Below are positions 11,830 to 23,294 of a stretch of 64,000 nt of DNA, in pieces. The stretch is from Macquaria australasica (taxonomy: Eukaryota > Chordata > Actinopteri > Centrarchiformes > Percichthyidae). Within the stretch, counting starts at the first letter, position 1; each line of letters starts with the position of its first letter. The stretch is from contig SEMN01000327.1 of NCBI GenBank assembly GCA_005408345.1, forward strand, positions 62,001-126,000, written 5' to 3'. The translations under genes were made by a program, and so were the position numbers. A model generated the notes under the pieces. It did no database searches and was not told the origin of the DNA. It saw only the letters and a list, made by a program, of their open reading frames with translations.

Positions 11830-11847
11830 ATGAATTATGAATGTTAA
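11830..11847 (+). CDS. Five-codon upstream ORF overlapping the lrrc4c start
   Basis: An ATG at 11,830 opens a frame of five codons (MNYEC) that ends with TAA at 11,845-11,847, in a different frame from lrrc4c. It overlaps the lrrc4c ATG (11,841-11,843), so a ribosome using it would pass the main start and terminate 2 bp beyond it. Its own context is weak (T at -3). This could make lrrc4c translation depend on leaky scanning or short-distance reinitiation. The uORF itself is certain as sequence; its function is inferred. Confidence 0.55.
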   Translation: MNYEC

Positions 11848-13787
11848 ACAAGATGACCTCCTCTCAGCAGCAGCAGATGATGCGAGGTCCTAGGTGGAAC
11901 CGGGCCTTGTCCGACCCTTTGTTTGTGCTGCTTCTGGCCCTCCAGCTGCTGGTGGTGGCAGGGCTGGTACGTGCTCAGACGTGTCCCTCTGTCTGCTCCT
12001 GTAGTAACCAGTTCAGCAAAGTCATCTGCACCCGGCGAGGCCTGCGGGATGTCCCTGATGGCATCTCTACCAACACACGCTACCTGAATCTGCAAGAAAA
12101 TCTCATTCAAGTCATAAAGGTGGACAGCTTCAAGCACCTAAGACATCTGGAGATCCTGCAGCTGAGCAAAAACCACATACGCAAAATTGAGCTGGGAGCC
12201 TTCAATGGACTGGCCAGCCTCAATACCTTGGAGCTTTTTGATAACCGCCTCACCACTATCCCAAACGGGGCGTTTGAGTACCTGTCCAAACTAAAGGAGC
12301 TTTGGCTGAGGAATAACCCCATAGAGAGCATTCCCTCCTATGCTTTCAACAGAGTGCCCTCATTACGGCGGTTGGACCTTGGGGAGCTCAAACGGCTCTC
12401 CTACATATCTGAGGGGGCTTTTGAAGGGCTGAGCAATCTGCGTTACTTAAATTTGGGAATGTGCAATCTGAGGGAAATTCCCAACCTTATTCCCCTGGTG
12501 AAGCTGGATGAACTGGAGATGTCGGGGAACCAGCTATCTGTCATCCGTCCTGGCTCTTTTAAAGGGCTCATCCATTTGCAGAAGCTATGGATGATGCATG
12601 CCCAGATCCAGACCATAGAAAGGAACTCTTTTGATGACCTGCAGTCACTAGTGGAGCTCAATCTAGCCCATAACAACCTTACCCTGTTGCCCCATGATCT
12701 CTTCACTCCTTTACATCACCTTGAGAGGGTGCACTTGCACCACAACCCGTGGAATTGTAACTGTGACATCCTCTGGCTAAGCTGGTGGCTTAAAGAGATG
12801 GTGCCAGCAAACACCAGCTGCTGTGCCCGCTGCAGCTCACCATCCCACCATAAGGGACGATACATTGGCGAGCTGGACCAGAACTACTTTCACTGTTATG
12901 CTCCTGTTATTGTGGAGCCTCCCGCAGACCTAAATGTGACGGAGGGAAGCGCTGCGGAGTTGAAATGCAGAGCCAGCTCCTTGACCTCAGTAAGCTGGAT
13001 TACACCCAATGGTTCCATCATGACACACGGTGCATACAAGATCAGAATCTCTGTGCTGAATGACGGCACTCTGAACTTCACCAATGTTACCATGCAGGAC
13101 ACGGGCACATATACATGTATGGTCAGTAATTCTGCAGGTAACACAACAGCATCTGCCACACTCAATGTGTCCTCTACAGAGAACAGCAGCTTCAGCTACT
13201 TCACCACAGTGACAGTGGAGACCATAGAAACGCCACATAATGAAGGCTTCACCACTAATGTGCAACAGAAGGTGGGCCCTACCCCCTCTGCTGGTACGTG
13301 GGAGTCTGTTTCACCCACCTCTACAACTACCACCACAGTCCGGACCCCACTCTCCACCCGCACCACAGAGAAGACCTACACAATCCCAGTCACAGAGCTG
13401 GGTGGGGAGGGCTCACTGAACGGCTTGGATGAGGTAATGAAGACGACCAAGATCATCATTGGCTGCTTTGTTGCAATCACACTCATGGCAGCTGTCATGC
13501 TGATCATCTTCTACAAGATGCGCAAACAGCACCACCAGCAGAACCACCACGCACCCACACGCACCATTGAGATCATCAATGTGGACGAGGACTGTGTAAC
13601 AGGAGGCCCGGGCATGGAGGGCCATCTGACACTGCCTCCTCTTGAGCATGAGCACCTCAACCACTATAACACCTATAAGACTGCATACAACCATGCCTCC
13701 ACTATCAACTCCATACACAGCTCAGCGCACGAACCTTTGCTAATCCGGGCCAGCTCAAAAGACAATGTACAAGAGACCCAAATCTAA
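11841..13787 (+). CDS. lrrc4c: LRRC4C / netrin-G ligand 1 (NGL-1), synaptic adhesion protein
   Basis: A 648-residue single-exon type I membrane protein that matches vertebrate LRRC4C along its whole length (human about 640). Domains: signal sequence to about residue 45 (cleavage probably after GLVRA, before QTCPS); LRR N-cap with C48, C52, C54, C63; nine leucine-rich repeats, about 77-299; LRR C-cap from NPWNCNCD (302-309) to C352; Ig C2 domain about 356-444 with C376 and C426 and the DTGTYTC signature; a Ser/Thr-rich stalk about 446-525; transmembrane helix about 537-558 (GCFVAITLMAAVMLIIFY) followed by basic KMRKQ; cytoplasmic tail ending ETQI, a PDZ-binding motif. Potential N-glycosylation sites include N279, N324, N365, N390, N412, N415, N434, N442 and N448. 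In mammals NGL-1 sits on postsynaptic dendrites, binds netrin-G1 on axons through its LRRs and binds PSD-95 through its tail. Start: the N-terminal MLNKM is as in the mammalian protein, although the first ATG has a poor context (T at -3) and Met5 (11,853) a better one (A at -3). The run QQQQ at 9-12 and a Thr-rich stalk expansion look lineage-specific. No frameshift or missing cysteine is seen. Paralogue status (a or b copy after the teleost duplication) cannot be decided. Confidence 0.97.
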   Translation: MLNKMTSSQQQQMMRGPRWNRALSDPLFVLLLALQLLVVAGLVRAQTCPSVCSCSNQFSKVICTRRGLRDVPDGISTNTRYLNLQENLIQVIKVDSFKHLRHLEILQLSKNHIRKIELGAFNGLASLNTLELFDNRLTTIPNGAFEYLSKLKELWLRNNPIESIPSYAFNRVPSLRRLDLGELKRLSYISEGAFEGLSNLRYLNLGMCNLREIPNLIPLVKLDELEMSGNQLSVIRPGSFKGLIHLQKLWMMHAQIQTIERNSFDDLQSLVELNLAHNNLTLLPHDLFTPLHHLERVHLHHNPWNCNCDILWLSWWLKEMVPANTSCCARCSSPSHHKGRYIGELDQNYFHCYAPVIVEPPADLNVTEGSAAELKCRASSLTSVSWITPNGSIMTHGAYKIRISVLNDGTLNFTNVTMQDTGTYTCMVSNSAGNTTASATLNVSSTENSSFSYFTTVTVETIETPHNEGFTTNVQQKVGPTPSAGTWESVSPTSTTTTTVRTPLSTRTTEKTYTIPVTELGGEGSLNGLDEVMKTTKIIIGCFVAITLMAAVMLIIFYKMRKQHHQQNHHAPTRTIEIINVDEDCVTGGPGMEGHLTLPPLEHEHLNHYNTYKTAYNHASTINSIHSSAHEPLLIRASSKDNVQETQI

Positions 13788-14345
13788 TACTTTTTTTCAA
13801 AATGAGACATTATAAAACTGATGGAATTACATAAAGACATTACTGACTGGACATTACTGACAGCTGGTTGCAAGGACTGTGGCTCAAACACGGAGGTTTG
13901 GAAACACGGTGTGTTTGGCAAATCAGTGACTGGTGATGTTTATTCAATGACTTTGGGAATTAGGGTATGTCTACTGTTTCAAAAAGTGTCTTTACAAAAC
14001 AGAAGTTATTTATTTAAGAAAAAAACTATTGTGGTTAAATCAAGAAAAAACTATTCTGCAATTATTTTTTCAGCACTTAATTCATGTTTTTTTTTCTTCC
14101 TCTCATTTCACGGGATTGGTTTACTAATATGCTTTCAAACTCTGTTCGAAGACATCTGTCGATGAAAAACTCCTGAAGCAAATTATTGTTCTTTTTTTGG
14201 TAAATTGCAGACTTTAGATCAGATGAGATAGTAACCTCATGTTCCCCATGTATCAAAGGAATCTAGAGCACATTAGTGATGTTCTCCAGCTGTGGATTAA
14301 GTGATGAAATCTTTTGTGACCATCTGTAACTGAGATGAATTAAAC
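13788..14345 (+). other. lrrc4c: Probable lrrc4c 3' UTR
   Basis: AT-rich sequence follows the TAA stop with no further credible frame. The first plausible polyadenylation hexamer is the variant ATTAAA at 14,339-14,344. Canonical AATAAA does not appear until about 16,011, so the true 3' end could be farther downstream. The boundary is a guess without transcript data. Confidence 0.4.
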
Positions 14346-15039
14346 ACTTGTTCATTATTTTACAGTGAGTGACAGAACTGTCAGTGATGAAATTTGATCA
14401 TAATTCACTGTTTAATTATATCTGTCACATACATATTAGGCACTCTCTGCTCTGTCATCAATAGACTGAGGATCTTAAATGGGGGAAATATGCCCTGCGT
14501 TCTGCTATTGTAAAAGCTGGGGCTCACTATTAGAAGTGCATTTTAGTTAAATTCTATTCATTAACTATGAAAGAAACGTATATTTGTCTTTGTGTTGCTA
14601 ATGTATGTTAAATATAATTTTATCCCCTTATCTCCACTTGTTTTGCTTCAAGTTCCCAGCTTCTCTGAGATATCTTCTGATTATTGTAGAGAACATAACA
14701 TGAATTGCATTAAGACCAATTTAGATTCTGAAGGACATGATACAGGACCAGCATTAATGGGTACTTTAGAAACAATATAATTGTGATAGGGAAATATGTA
14801 AAGATCAGAACTCTTGTGAAAAATGTAGATGGTTTTAAATTCTGGCAAAAGTCCACTGCCTTCCAATGTATCATGGCCTCACCTTTACCTTACGGTGCTT
14901 TGTACTGTTTCATATTAAGATGATTCATTTCAAGCCACCTTTTTCATGCTGGGACCCCTTACCTCATCTGCAGTACTGCAGGACTGAGTGCTGTCACAGG
15001 CAGACTGATGAGCTAAAGAAAGAGCGTAAACCCTTTATA
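14346..15039. other. Non-coding DNA downstream of lrrc4c
   Basis: Contains no supported gene or repeat. If the distal AATAAA sites (16,011 or later) are used, this would be part of an extended 3' UTR. Confidence 0.4.
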
Positions 15040-15445
15040 CAGCTGTCTGAGCACATTGCCTGTCATCTGTGTGCCACATTTCCACATGGGCAGTGCCTGG
15101 CAGCCCCAGATTCACACCCTGCCCCTGCCAACCGCAGGACTTGGCCCTGAGCGGCAGGGCTTATGCTGTGAGAGGCTTTAGAGGTGAATGTGTGGGATCG
15201 GGCATCAACCAGATGTTTGGGTTGCACCTGCCTCTCTCCCTCTCCCTTAGCGACAACACAATTTCCATTTTAATTGATGTGCTTATGGGCTTTGGATGGA
15301 CACAGCTCTGCAGGCGCCCATACCCTGGAAACCATTTCAAAGTCCCCACCATGAAAAATGGCGCCAGGCATCATAAACACAGAGGTTAGGCAGACATTTG
15401 TCAGATCCAACACTTAGGGAGATGCCCCAGGTTTATTTTTAACAG
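15040..15445. promoter_or_regulatory. Candidate conserved non-coding element 1.3 kb downstream of lrrc4c
   Basis: A conspicuously GC-balanced, repeat-free block within AT-rich DNA. It includes GGCAGTGCCTGGCAGCCCCA (near 15,089), a TTTTAATTGATG homeodomain-type site near 15,269, and ATGAAAAATGGCGCCAGGCA near 15,351. Overlapping open frames on both strands reflect composition rather than coding, since none resembles a known protein. It could be a cis-regulatory element of lrrc4c; sequence comparison would decide. Confidence 0.35.
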
Positions 15446-16279
15446 TAAAATCTATAAAAAGGTCAGGCCACTGTCATGCTTAATTCAGTTTTGTGTTTTC
15501 ATTGTATCATTTTGTTACAATAAGGAATTATATAGAGGATTACTCATAAAAACTACTGTTTAAAATACGGGCATGTACTTATCATGCACACCACTAACCT
15601 TTAAGTTGGAAGTTGTACTCCACCCAAACACTCATCTTCTGTAGGCTTGAAAGGGGTCTCTGAAAAGTATATGATTTACCATTTTATAAAGATCAGATTG
15701 CAGTGATCAGCTTGGATTCATGGTGGTTACAGTGGATTGCAATGGTGACAATGGTGGTTTTCATATCAGAAAGAGTATCAGCACATCCACAGAAACTTCT
15801 CAAACTACTCCTGCTGCATAATCAACATCTATGCTGTCCATCTGTATGCTCAGTTTGTTTCAAACAGTCACATTTCACCATTTGGCAAAAACACAACACT
15901 GTCAAGCTTACAAGCTGTAATGTTTGTAGGTACATTCATGTTATGGCGCCCACTTCCTGCCCTCCTCCAATGGTCAAAATCACTCTATACTGTCTAGTTC
16001 CCACATTTGAGAATAAAGACAAATTAACAAAATGTCATCAGGTGGACATAACTACAGTATATACCTTTTACAGTCAACTTTAAAGCCTACATGGAGTGAG
16101 TGCTTTCTACTCAAGACCGATTTTAACCTAAAAGACAAATAGGCTACTTACCATAGCTTAATGCTTTAGCATTTTTCAAGTAGGGAGAATAAATGAGATA
16201 AAATAGCAGTTGGTCAGAGAATCCCATGACTAGGATATGAAACAGATAAAATTAAATTAAACAACAATAATAATCTAAA
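15446..16279. other. Non-coding intergenic DNA
   Basis: A 126-codon open frame (15,703-16,083, plus) lies here but has no recognised motif or codon bias and is probably chance. A canonical AATAAA occurs near 16,011. Nothing else is supported. Confidence 0.5.
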
Positions 16280-16460
16280 GCCCTATTCGCACAGGACTAG
16301 TATTACCTTGGGTCTTCCTGTGATATGTAATGCAATAATTGCATAGATTATATTGATAACCTGTGTCTGTAATCAATTAAGTAAGAACTCTACAGCAAAT
16401 TACCATCCATATTTCACCTAATACAGAGACTCTGATAATAATAGCCCGGTGTGAAACAGC
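16280..16460. mobile_element. Short MITE with imperfect ~26-bp terminal inverted repeats
   Basis: The left end reads GCCCTATTCGCACAGGACTA and continues GTATTA. The reverse complement of the right end reads GCTGTTTCACACCGGGCTAT and continues TATTA. About 18 of 26 positions pair, with one single-base gap. At about 181 bp with no coding potential it is a non-autonomous DNA transposon. The flanks (TAATCTAA before, TAATTTTA after, each slightly offset) could be a degraded 8-bp duplication, which would suggest hAT, but this is weak. Confidence 0.5.
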
Positions 16461-19400
16461 ATAATTTTATTTTTATTTTTTTCTGTACATTTTTCCTCCT
16501 CTTCCAGGTTAGGAATTATGGAGGCTGCAGTGGAAGTTATTAATGGGAGCGTGATACCATTTGGGATGCAAATGCAGGGGGCTATTGTATCTACTCAGTA
16601 TGGAGACCCACTGTATGTTTCAAGATAAGTTGATAATCAAGATAATGCTGGAGATTTGTTCAGTAAATTTGAGTGAAACACATGACTTTATTTATTCACT
16701 TTGAATGTGCTGCACACAACACAGATGGTAGATTCCTAAATAACATGAGGTCCCTAAGTAATTTTAGACTGAATAAAATAATTGATTACTCCATATCATA
16801 GTTTTTTCATCACCCAGACACTATTTATCCCATAATTACACTTCTGTAGAGTTTGGCACATTTGCAAACCATAGAATGACCTGGGAGTGTATCATTTAGT
16901 CTGTGTTTGAGTTCCTAGTGGTGGGATGTGGATCACAATTCTACTCAGTTTACGTAAGAGAGTGTGACCATCTTCCCTTTTTGCCTTTAGTTGGAGGTAA
17001 ATTGTCTGAAAATTTAAATTGTAAATTTGTTGCATTTTAGTCGAGCTGTCTCATGTATGTAAGATATCTAAATATTTTTGGTCAATATTTTTTTTTTCAC
17101 ATTCTTTTCTTTTTTTTCAGAGATTGAATGCTGTTCTAGTGGTAGATTTATATGAAAATACATTTTGAGAATAAAACAAAACAAAAACAAAAATTTTTAA
17201 ATTTTGATTTTACATGTGCCAACAACCTGTTCTAAAAGTGAAAAAGAGAAACATGATGTAAACGAATAAGAGATTGATTTTCATGTAAGCATTCTTTCAT
17301 GACCTTTAAAAGATATGGAGATCGATTATAGAGACCAGAGTTTGTAGTTCATACACAAATATGGTTAAAATAAACTATTGTTGTTTTTCTGTATTGTCTG
17401 ATTCTTGTTTTCATCCTCTGCCAGAGAGGAGAGATTGCTGATAGATAGTTGATAGAGATATAACAGTATAACATTTGAAGGCTCATATGTTAAGAGACAA
17501 AGCTGTAGTAGCGAATACAGTAGTTCCCTCCATTCACTCACCATTTTAACTATTAATTAATGCCAATATTGATCATATTGATGATGATAACTCTTTTAAA
17601 CCTGCAATTTCTTCATTTCAATTGACTATATTATTAAATTTGATCATAATGATTAATTTATGACTGTTTCCATTCATCATCAAAAATAGGGAAAAAATAA
17701 GGATCTTTAAGGGCTTAATTCTATCTTTATAAACCTATTTTTAATACATGGCTGTCATGATTTACAACAGCCTTTATGAAAATGTAGATTCATGGTAACA
17801 ATGCAGTTATAATGCCTTCTTAACATGGATATAGCTGTACAATCTAAAGTGTTGTTCCATGGCATCAGTATAAAATCAGAATCAGTTCAGCAGCTACAAT
17901 GAAATTACAGGCATTCGTCTTCATACCATTGCTGCAGGGACATACTGACCATGCAGGGCCTTACAGGGCTGAATATACAAGACAATGTAATAAAGCACAT
18001 CAGTATAGTACATTCACTGTAGTATTCTGTCATTCTGTCATATTCTTAACTTATTAACCACTAAGTTAAAATGATGTGTTTTTATATAAATCAGTTCTCC
18101 AACTGCTTTCCAACTTTCCAGTTTAAGTGATAATGATAGTACTTGGTAACATACTTTGAGTATTGCTTGCCATAAAACTGTTATTTTCCATTATTTAACC
18201 CTTAAAAATGGCTTGGAGAAAATGTGTCTTAATGATATTGACAGCACGTTGGCTTTCTGTGCTATATTACAATTAGATTACACATTACCCTTAAGATTTA
18301 CTTGTAGCTTTATAAACTACAAATTTCCATGGAGTAATGTCTACCAAAATGTTTATGTCTACATTAAGGTAAGGAATTCTCAAACAACACTTTGTGCTGA
18401 TTGTTTGGTAACTACATGTTGTCCAGTCTATGCCTGTCAATGCTTAAGAAGGTTAACAGGACACTTACTGTATAACATTTCAGCTTTGTGTTGACAAGCA
18501 GGAAGACATCAGGAATAAGTAATGATGTGACATTAATAACACTGATAATAAAGCACAACAGCTGTTTACATGCAGTGAGGATGTATTCTTAATGTAATGT
18601 ACTTTTTTGACCATTGACCATTCAGTACTTTTATTTTCAGTTAACACTCTATAACAACTATTAAAATAAAATATTGTTAAAGTATTTTTGATACCCAAAT
18701 CACAGTAACAGTAACAAAATGGAGTACTAGCATCTTAGTATCTGATGCCTTAATCAATCTATATCTTACTCAAGCACTCAGAGTGCACAGAGACATTATT
18801 GTTATCCATATCCTAGTGATTTCATTTTCAAACTGCACAGCTCTGCGTAATGTCTACTATCCAGTAAAATCCAATCATTATACTATTTTGTTAACTTATG
18901 GAGAGCTAATAAAAGTGTATTAGTAGGACATCATGTGATTGAGATCTTATCCTGAGCAGATTCCAGCACAAGACAAACAAGATGATTGCACTTTTAATTT
19001 ATGTCTCCATCATTATCATTCACAAGCTATTGTTCCACTTGGTAATTAGCCAAATGAAATAAGATTGCGATCATCATGTGATCAAGTCATCTCACAAAGT
19101 ACAAGCTAACAGTAAACATTTGGACCCAAGAGTGATGGCATCCCCTTTGGGCCAATTGGTAGCAAGAAAACAATGGTTGAAGCTGTGGATTGATCAGTAG
19201 ATTGACAGTCAGGTAAATAATGAATGATAGTGAATCCATTGCCTGATATCAAACTGTCATTTGACACTGAAGACTGTACAGCTAATCTACCAAAGTGAAG
19301 TTGTAAAGCAGATCTTCTTTGCTTCATGTTTTCTTAATGATATGTTATTATTCCAGACCTGAAGCAGCTTCAACTGAGGTTTCATGCTCCATATCATCTA

Positions 19401-22400
19401 GACTGACAGTCTATTTGTTTACATGTGTCGGACCTGCACATAAATCCAGTCACACTTAAGGCCATGCTAATGAAGACAATAAGGAGCAAAAAGGATGTGA
19501 TATAAGATCTTGCCAATATATAGATTCAGTGCTAGAAGTATTTGGATCGTGAACTTACAGCAGCATCAATCAGTATTTTTTTTACAGTACCATAAAATCA
19601 AATGTAATGCAAAAGGGCTGTTCATAGTGACAAACCCACTGAGAATCATAGCCCAACTCTATGGCTGTACAGCGCTTTTTAGCATTTTTTTAGCTCATGG
19701 CCTGCAGGTTTACTGTATGATTTATTCATAAATGTGGGCATATAAATATACATAGTACATACATAAGGAACATGTGTCTGGTGCGCTAGCTTTCTGGTAC
19801 CACACCAATCAATCAATCATAGATGTGCTGGCATTCAACTGGCCCACCAACTAAGTCTTTACTCAGCCTCATCCATATTGTCACCATTCGTCATTTTGCA
19901 TATTTATGAGAGAGTTAGTGTGTGAGAAAGAGAAGAGGGGTTGAAGCAAATTCATTTTCGCTTTTGTTTTCACAACAGGAGGCTTTGATTAGATGTATCC
20001 ATCAGGGGTAAAGCTGGTGCACTGGCAGCATCAGTCAAACCAAGTATAAATATAAAAAGGTATGTGTGATGTGGGAATACAAAGCTGTTAACATCAATAC
20101 AATAATTGAAGTGAGGAGAGTAAACTGTATTAAAAAAAAAAAGTTCAAATGAACCTTCTTAGAAATCATCAGATATATTAACCAGCAGCCACTAATTGAA
20201 AACACTGGAAAACATGCTGTCACCTCACATTGAAAATAAACGGGTTTGTTGTATAATCCTGTGAATGAAACACAGTGTATTTCTGTGTAATATGTATCTC
20301 TGATATGGGCCCAACTTGATATACTATAACATTGTATAGACCCTGCATAACATGGCAACAAGATGCACAACAGTTCTACTTGTTAAACTAATTTAAAAGT
20401 TTGCCCTTAAATCACTATTCATCCTACTCATCTAACCTCTTCATCTTTATTGCACATTTTTGTCAGCCGATCATAAACAAGCTAAAGCATGCAGTCTGCT
20501 CCTTGAGGAAACATTACATTGTATAATGTCAACTGGTCTGCTCTTTCAAGTGTGTGACAGGTTGGTTTTCATAATAGTTGCCTATTCAAAAACACAGCCC
20601 AGGGCCTGTTCTACTGGCTCCTCACTAATGCACCATTAAACTCCTCATTTTCTTATTTATTCCACTCCTGAGGCTCAGGCAAATTAATGAGTGCTTAATG
20701 CCAGTGTACTGTTTGGTATGCTAGTGTTTATATGTGTATAATATTTGGGTTTAGATAGTGAAGAAAAAGTATGTCACTGACAGAAAAGGTTGAGGAGTAG
20801 TTTGTTATTTAGTTATTTCCTCTATTAACATCCCAATTAGACTTGTGCATTCAAGCACTGTATTTCAGATGTCTAGCTGGGATGTGACATGAAATAAACT
20901 TAAAAACACATTAAAAAAATCAGAATATATAAATAACTTTTTTTGTTACAGATTATTTAGAGAGGATAACATTTATAAAGCTCTGTAAATTCCAGGTGCT
21001 TTAGATAGTAAAACTATCTGTAGTATAGTATGCTGGAGATAGTGACACCAGTTTAAAGTAGCTTACAGAGTTACCGGCTGTAGCACTTGAAGAGGATTGG
21101 AACATATTCAGGGTTCTCATATGAAAAAATTTGATGATCACTGCCAAAAGCTGCCTAACTACTTTGCCCACAGTTGTACTCAAACTGCTGCCCTAAAGTC
21201 AGAATGTGTCTTTTTTAGGCACAAAGGACAAAAGTACCATCTATTAGCAATGGCAGACTATCTGTGGAGGAAGGAGCAGGTACAGATACATATGAAGGTT
21301 TAGCCCCAAAGATATAATTAGTATGAAAATCACCTAGAATGGGAAATAAGACAGCTTGTGTGGACAGAGAGAACAGAACTCACAGGAGACCAGAATGTTT
21401 TCTGGTAAGCTTTTTACACCAAGGCAAGCTCTAGATTCCTTAACATATAAGCCGAAACCTAAAAGAGAGAAAAAGAGGCTTTTTAAAAAAAAATTATTTG
21501 ATGATGTGCCCTTATTGACAGCCTCCTCTGCCCTGGGACCTCAAGCAACCAGATGCCCTGAGATGACAGTTTCTCTTTCAAGGTCAGTAGCTGCCATTTT
21601 CCTTCAAATACTACATCATGACAGACAAGCTCAAAATAAGATCAAAATAAGATCAAACAAAAGTGTGTTCTACATCATCAGAGAGAAGTAACACTGTTCG
21701 CATGTACTGTATACCAAAGGTTACACACTGTATTGGCAGAATATGGACCTAAGTATCAGACAGATGAATGGATGGTACATGAGAAGCAGCAAGTCAGTGA
21801 CCCAGTGATTAACTACTAATTGAAAATACAAGCGAAACATGAGGGTTTCAGCAAGTTGATGTTGGAATAAAGAGTTGGATGAGTGGAAAATGAGTCAAGC
21901 AGAGTCTAGCTTCGGACAGATCCAGATGAAGAGTTTTTGCTGATCAAATGTTAAGCCCACTCTGTATTGTAGGCTGATGACATCAATGTCAACTAATCAC
22001 TACCAAGTTCTCCCACATACTGTAGAAATAGACACCACTTAAAGAGAGGGAGAGCCCCTTACTCCTTATTTCCAGGCCTACATCATCAGATAAGGGCTGA
22101 CACAAACTGTAGTGGAAGCTGGAAGCTGGATGCCGGCAGAAAGCTCTACTTCCTGGCAGTGAGGGATCCACCACTGCAGGGAGACTAGGACAGGAGGGGC
22201 AGCATCACATCGAAGAAGAGGAGACGAGGCATCATTGCGAGCAGGTAATCACCTCATTTGCCATGTTGCTCTTTAAGTCACTTGAAGAAAGTGGATGTTG
22301 GGTTATGGTATGATGGCTATTTATAGTCTGTACTGTGTAGGGTTGGTGGGTTCATCCTGGCTGAACTAGTATATGCAAATTTCAGTGCTCCACAGGGGTG

Positions 22401-22759
22401 TGTGAGAAAGTCTGCAGAGACAGTTAGCACCTGAAGCCAGTGTAATATAAACATGGAACATGTTTTTCCTTTTTTTTATTTTCTTTTTTTTTGGAATTCA
22501 GTCCTAAGTCTGCTCTTAGGTAGCAGACATCATCATTCCTGTTTTGAATGGGTTTTGCCAAGTTATCTTTACCACCAGGACCTAACCACCAGCAATGAAA
22601 AGCAATAAAAAACCATCTTGTTGAAAACAGGAAAAATTGACTGCATGACTGCATGGAACAATGGATGGATGGATGTAAGTCCAAATAAACATGAAGGAAT
22701 AATGAATGAAATATGCAATATAATCCTCTTTACACTACAGAGATTGAGTTGCATCATTT
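16461..22759. other. Gene desert: AT-rich non-coding DNA
   Basis: No reading frame here resembles a protein. The longest (18,156-18,494 plus; 20,035-20,370 and 21,356-21,691) lack motifs. I see poly-A/T runs (for example 17,086-17,098 and 20,131-20,141) and a repeat-free stretch at about 20,570-20,720 with ATTAATGAG-type sites that could be regulatory. A second block of moderate GC lies at about 21,505-21,610. No RNA gene was seen. Confidence 0.55.
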
Positions 22760-23294
22760 CAGTGGCGTGTCCAGACATTCTTGACTGGGGTATACCAATA
22801 GTGGCACGGAAGTAAGTTTGCATACACATACACGGAATAGAATTAATTTACCATTTCTGTCTCCACTACTCATATCTACTTTCATTTCTAACATTACAGT
22901 AGGTATCTTACAGTTTCTTACATTCCTGTGTTTAAAATGTTAAACACAAAAGAATGGCACCATACAAATGTAATATAAAGCTTCCATACTATTATTTAAG
23001 TCCTCAAAAAGAAAATTGTACCTCCCAAAGTAGGCTAAAAGAAAACAGTGCACATTCAAAAATACAGTCACAGTATAAAGTACCAACAAACTTCAAATCT
23101 ACACTAGAAATCGCTTACAGAAAATGTGCTACAGTGAAATGTCACAAAAGCTACTAGCTGCCTCTTGCAACACAGACCAAGATACATTGGTTCGAACTAA
23201 GGTCCCGCCTCTGACCCAATCATAGTTTAGGATAATGGGGTGGCCAATCAGATTTCAGGGGTGGCCCCTCCCTGGACACGCCCAGGGATCATTT
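22752..23294. mobile_element. Non-autonomous hAT-like element with 8-bp target-site duplication
   Basis: The element is 22,760-23,286 (527 bp). The left end CAGTGGCGTGTCCAG is mirrored at the right by CTGGACACGCCCAGG, an inverted pair with a short mismatch at the tip. Flanks are CATCATTT (22,752-22,759) and GATCATTT (23,287-23,294), 7 of 8 identical, the duplication size of hAT transposases. The CAG...CTG-type ends also fit hAT. The interior has no transposase frame, so it was mobilised in trans. Confidence 0.75.

Noticed and set aside
11844..13718. Open frames of 74-101 codons on the minus strand across the lrrc4c CDS
   Set aside because: They are shadows of the conserved plus-strand gene and have no motif of their own.
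15703..16083. 126-codon plus-strand frame
   Set aside because: No signal, domain or codon bias; hydrophobic stretches are scattered and no splice or conservation evidence supports it.
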